DNA from: JALOLV01 sp046295175 | GTDB lineage: Bacteria > Bacteroidota > Bacteroidia > Cytophagales > Spirosomataceae | Assembly (NCBI GenBank): GCA_046295175.1 | Contig: JBKBNY010000001.1 | Location: forward strand, 248,001 to 312,000 | Direction: 5' to 3' | DNA: 64,000 nucleotides | In this document: piece by piece, positions 61,194-64,000 of the stretch | Numbering within the stretch: the first letter of the stretch is position 1 | Layout of the letters: every line of letters begins with the position of its first letter | Translations under genes and position numbers: made by a program | The notes under the pieces: generated by a model | Database searches by the model: none | What the model saw: only the letters and a program-made list of their open reading frames with translations | What the model was told of the DNA's origin: nothing

Positions 61194-62477
61194 TCAATGA
61201 AATTGCTCTTCTTCGGTCGAGCCTTTCAAGGCCGTGGTCGATGACATACCCGCCGTTACAACCGACTGAACTGCATCAAAATAACCCGTACCCACAAAAG
61301 CTTGGTGTTTAACTGCCTTAAAGCCACTGCTTTGTAAGGCAAATTCACGCTGTTGAAGCTGCGAGAATCCTGCCATTCCACGCTCAACATAGGCTTTAGA
61401 CAACTCAAACATCGAAGTATTTAAAGCATGGAAACCCGCCAATGTGATAAACTGGAATTTATAACCCATATCGGCCAATTCTTCTCTGAAAGTCTCCATT
61501 TGTTTTTCGTTCATGAATTTTGCCCAATTAAATGATGGTGAACAATTATACGCCAACATTTTTTCAGGGAATTTCTCTCTGATTCCTTGGGCAAATTCAC
61601 GGGCCAATCCTAAGTCTGGATTACCAGTTTCCATCCAAATCATATCGGCATAAGGTGCATAGCTTAGTCCACGGTCAATCCCTTGCTCCAAACCATTTTT
61701 TACGTAGAAAAATCCCTCTTGTGTACGAGTCGATGAAGTGATGAATCGCTGGTCACGCCCATCAATGTCTGAGGTTATCAAATTGGCTGCTTCGGCATCG
61801 GTACGGGCAATCACCAACGTCGGCACGCCCATCACATCAGCCGCCAAACGAGCCGAAACCAACTTATTGATGGCTTCTTGGGTCGGTACAAGAACTTTTC
61901 CGCCTAAGTGCCCACATTTTTTAGCCGATGAAAGTTGGTCTTCAAAATGCACCCCAGCCGCACCTGCTTCAATCATCATTTTCATCAATTCAAAAGCATT
62001 GAGATTGCCACCAAAACCAGCTTCGGCATCGGCCACAATCGGTACAAGCCAATCTATATCTTCATCGTTTTTGAGGCACTGAATCTGGTCGGCTCGCAAA
62101 AGAGCATTATTGATTCTTTTGACAACGCTCGGCACCGAATCAGCAGGGTACAAACTTTGGTCAGGATACATGTGTCCGGCCAAATTGGCATCGGCAGCTA
62201 CCTGCCATCCCGAAAGATAAATGGCTTTCATACCCGCCTGCACTTCTTGCACGGCTTGGTTGCCAGTCAAAGCACCTAAACCAGCCACCCATCTTTCGTT
62301 TTGAAGTGAATTCCAGAGGCGTTCGGCACCGTGTCGAGCAATCGAATATTCGATTTGATAAGACCCCGCCAACGAAACAACTTCTTCGGCTGTGTATGGT
62401 CTTTCGATACCTTTCCAACGCGGATTTGAAGCCCAATCTGCAATGATTGCATTGATTCTTTCTTGAAAATTTTTCAT
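61194..62477 (-). CDS. aceA: Isocitrate lyase
   Basis: A 427-residue isocitrate lyase. It shows the active-site loop KKCGHLGGKVLVPTQEAINK, substrate residues in IVADAEAGFGGNLNAFELM and VHFEDQLSSAKK, and LAYNCSPSFNWAKFM. It cleaves isocitrate to succinate and glyoxylate in the glyoxylate shunt, enabling growth on acetate or fatty acids. It is downstream of the malate synthase gene on the same strand. Confidence 0.97.
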   Translation of the reverse strand: MKNFQERINAIIADWASNPRWKGIERPYTAEEVVSLAGSYQIEYSIARHGAERLWNSLQNERWVAGLGALTGNQAVQEVQAGMKAIYLSGWQVAADANLAGHMYPDQSLYPADSVPSVVKRINNALLRADQIQCLKNDEDIDWLVPIVADAEAGFGGNLNAFELMKMMIEAGAAGVHFEDQLSSAKKCGHLGGKVLVPTQEAINKLVSARLAADVMGVPTLVIARTDAEAANLITSDIDGRDQRFITSSTRTQEGFFYVKNGLEQGIDRGLSYAPYADMIWMETGNPDLGLAREFAQGIREKFPEKMLAYNCSPSFNWAKFMNEKQMETFREELADMGYKFQFITLAGFHALNTSMFELSKAYVERGMAGFSQLQQREFALQSSGFKAVKHQAFVGTGYFDAVQSVVTAGMSSTTALKGSTEEEQFH

Positions 62478-62533
62478 AGTAATTGTTGATAAAAAAGTTT
62501 ATTGATGAATTTTTAGACACAAAAGGATTGGTA

Positions 62534-62554
62534 GAACGGGTTTTCTACCCGTTC
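62534..62554. repeat. Palindromic repeat between aceB and aceA
   Basis: GAACGGGT and ACCCGTTC form 8-bp arms with a 5-nt loop, nearly identical to the element after meaB at 48134-48154. Confidence 0.75.
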
Positions 62555-62593
62555 GGATGAATTTTAAAATAATTACAGAATGATTAATCGGAT

Positions 62594-64000
62594 TTAAAGC
62601 TCTCGATAGGCATTAATCGTGAGAAACTCGCTGAATTCTCCTTGCAAAACTAATTCATTAAATATCTCGGCGGCTTTTCCGTATTGAGCCGTTTCAAAAG
62701 CATCTTCGCCTACACTTTCTTTGATTTTCTGTACTTCTTCGTCATAAATTTGCTCATAATAAGTCAAATCTATCACACGTCCTTCGTGGGTCTTTGCACC
62801 GTGTTTGAGCCATTGCCAAACCTGAGCCCTCGAAATCTCGGCCGTAGCGGCATCTTCCATCAAGTTGTGAATCGCCGCCGCCCCTACTCCACGAAGCCAA
62901 GAAGCAATGTAGAGAATCCCAACGTTTATATTTATACGTAACCCGTTTTCGGTAATAAATGCCCCTTCTATTTTAGGGTTCAATAAATCATTTGCTGTAA
63001 CATTGACATCTTCTCGCATTACGAATTTTTGATGCGGACGATTACCCATGTATTTGTCAAAAGGTTGCATTGCAATCGGCACGAGGTCTGGGTGAGCAAC
63101 CCAAGTACCATCAAAACCATTCGATGCTTCGAGTTCTTTGTCGGATTCTACACGAGCAAACGCCATTTCGTTAACCTTTGGGTCTTTACGGTTCGGGATA
63201 AATGCCGCCATTCCTCCAATCGCATGAGCCCCACGACGGTGGCAAGTTTTTACCAAAAGTTGTGCATAAGCCCTCATAAATGGCACTCGCATCGTAACAT
63301 CGGCTCTATCGGGCAAAATGAATGCTGGATTATTCGCAAATTTCTTAATAAAACTAAAAATATAATCCCAACGGCCAGCATTTAACCCTGCCAAATGTTG
63401 GCGTAATTCGTAGATAATTTCATCCATTTCAAAAGCCGCCAAGATTGTTTCTATCAAAACTGTTACCTTAATTGTGCCAAGGGGCAAGCCGAGTAGCTTC
63501 TGAGATTCTACAAAAATATCATTCCACAAACGAGCCTCTAAATGGCTTTCGAGCTTGGGCAGGTAGAAGTAAGGGCCGCTTCCTCGATTCAATAATTCTT
63601 TGGCATTGTGAAAGAAAAATAAGCCAAAGTCGAAAATAGAAGCCGAAATCGGTTCTCCGTAAATCAAAAAATGTTTTTCTTCTAAATGCCATCCTCGCGG
63701 ACGAACCTTTAATACAGCCGTTTTTTCATTGAGTTGATAAGCTTTACCATTTTCGGCGGTAAAATCAATCTGACGGCGGATGGCATCTCGGAGGTTAATT
63801 TGTCCATCTAAACAATTCTGCCAAAGTGGCGAATTGGCATCTTCAAAGTCGGCCATAAAAACCTTTGCTCCAGAGTTTAGAGCATTCACAACCATCTTGC
63901 GGTCAACGGGGCCAGTAATCTCAACCCTACGGTCTTGTAAATCTGACGGAATATCACTGACATACCAAGTTGACTCTCGAATCGACTGGGTTTCGGATAG
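62594..64000 (-). CDS. aceB: Malate synthase A (N-terminus beyond window)
   Basis: The frame is open from the stop at 62594 to the window edge (about 468 residues). Malate synthase A features are visible: the edge segment RRVEITGPVDRK, then NALNSGAKVFMADFEDANSP, VLKVRPRGWHLEEKHFLIYG, GTIKVTVLIETILAAFEMDE (catalytic), DYIFSFIKKF and GTWVAHPDLVPIAMQPFDK. An ATG at 63895 is internal because the family sequence continues upstream of it. It condenses glyoxylate with acetyl-CoA and probably shares a transcript with aceA. Confidence 0.95.
   Translation of the reverse strand, partial: LSETQSIRESTWYVSDIPSDLQDRRVEITGPVDRKMVVNALNSGAKVFMADFEDANSPLWQNCLDGQINLRDAIRRQIDFTAENGKAYQLNEKTAVLKVRPRGWHLEEKHFLIYGEPISASIFDFGLFFFHNAKELLNRGSGPYFYLPKLESHLEARLWNDIFVESQKLLGLPLGTIKVTVLIETILAAFEMDEIIYELRQHLAGLNAGRWDYIFSFIKKFANNPAFILPDRADVTMRVPFMRAYAQLLVKTCHRRGAHAIGGMAAFIPNRKDPKVNEMAFARVESDKELEASNGFDGTWVAHPDLVPIAMQPFDKYMGNRPHQKFVMREDVNVTANDLLNPKIEGAFITENGLRININVGILYIASWLRGVGAAAIHNLMEDAATAEISRAQVWQWLKHGAKTHEGRVIDLTYYEQIYDEEVQKIKESVGEDAFETAQYGKAAEIFNELVLQGEFSEFLTINAYREL

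Overview
The window looks like chromosomal DNA of a Bacteroidota bacterium, most likely of the order Cytophagales. The evidence is low GC, TonB-dependent receptors with a carboxypeptidase-like N-terminal domain, ThuA-domain proteins, Bacteroidota-type promoters (TTG about 21 nt before TAnnTTTG), a bifunctional hisB, and a glyoxylate shunt. I saw no rRNA, tRNA, CRISPR array, prophage or intact insertion sequence.

Layout. 1-9.2 kb (minus strand): a GMC oxidoreductase cut by the window edge and its gluconate-dehydrogenase-type small subunit, an AraC regulator, a small secreted beta protein, a 1258-residue ThuA/PQQ-sugar-dehydrogenase/PKD/cytochrome c fusion, and a second ThuA protein. This reads as an extracytoplasmic sugar-oxidation locus. 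A divergent NUDIX-type regulator starts at 9.4 kb, with a perfect palindrome between the two promoters. 10.2-16.3 kb: a marR-tolC-adaptor-RND efflux operon with matching MarR-like palindromes. 16.5-28.6 kb: a carbohydrate locus (GH106-like alpha-L-rhamnosidase, SDR, MFS transporter, outer-membrane-like protein, xylose-isomerase-like protein, TonB receptor, AraC regulator). An 88-bp control region is duplicated in front of its two transport units. 28.7-32.6 kb: an ABC exporter and a repeat-rich surface protein. 33-49.8 kb: housekeeping and mixed genes (pfkA, lipoprotein-like proteins, YdcF, thioredoxin-like protein, PAS histidine kinase, GH95 fucosidase, PhzF, a DUF433/DUF5615 pair, queA, ispD, SDR, a frameshifted Rpn-family nuclease, meaB, a membrane serine hydrolase). 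49.9-51.6 kb: hisB and ruvC, convergent. 51.6-55.5 kb: an envelope-glycan operon (flippase-like membrane protein, two processive GT2 glycosyltransferases, a polysaccharide deacetylase). 55.9-59.0 kb: corA, a Uma2-family protein and a RecD-like helicase. 59-64 kb: NUDIX hydrolase, DUF3822, coaD, and the glyoxylate-shunt pair aceA and aceB (aceB runs off the edge).

The most unusual signal is a population of short, near-perfect palindromic repeats. They lie between genes, where some double as terminators. They also lie in frame inside coding sequences, in both glycosyltransferase genes of the glycan operon and in the rhamnosidase gene. A 246-bp composite of nested palindromes at 55.6-55.8 kb is bounded by long inverted repeats and resembles a MITE. 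Other leads are the duplicated 88-bp control region, candidate operators for the NUDIX and MarR regulators, a palindrome at the hisB promoter, and the ThuA-dehydrogenase-cytochrome fusion, whose last domain recurs as the neighbouring free-standing protein. All calls come from reading the sequence; no database search was run.
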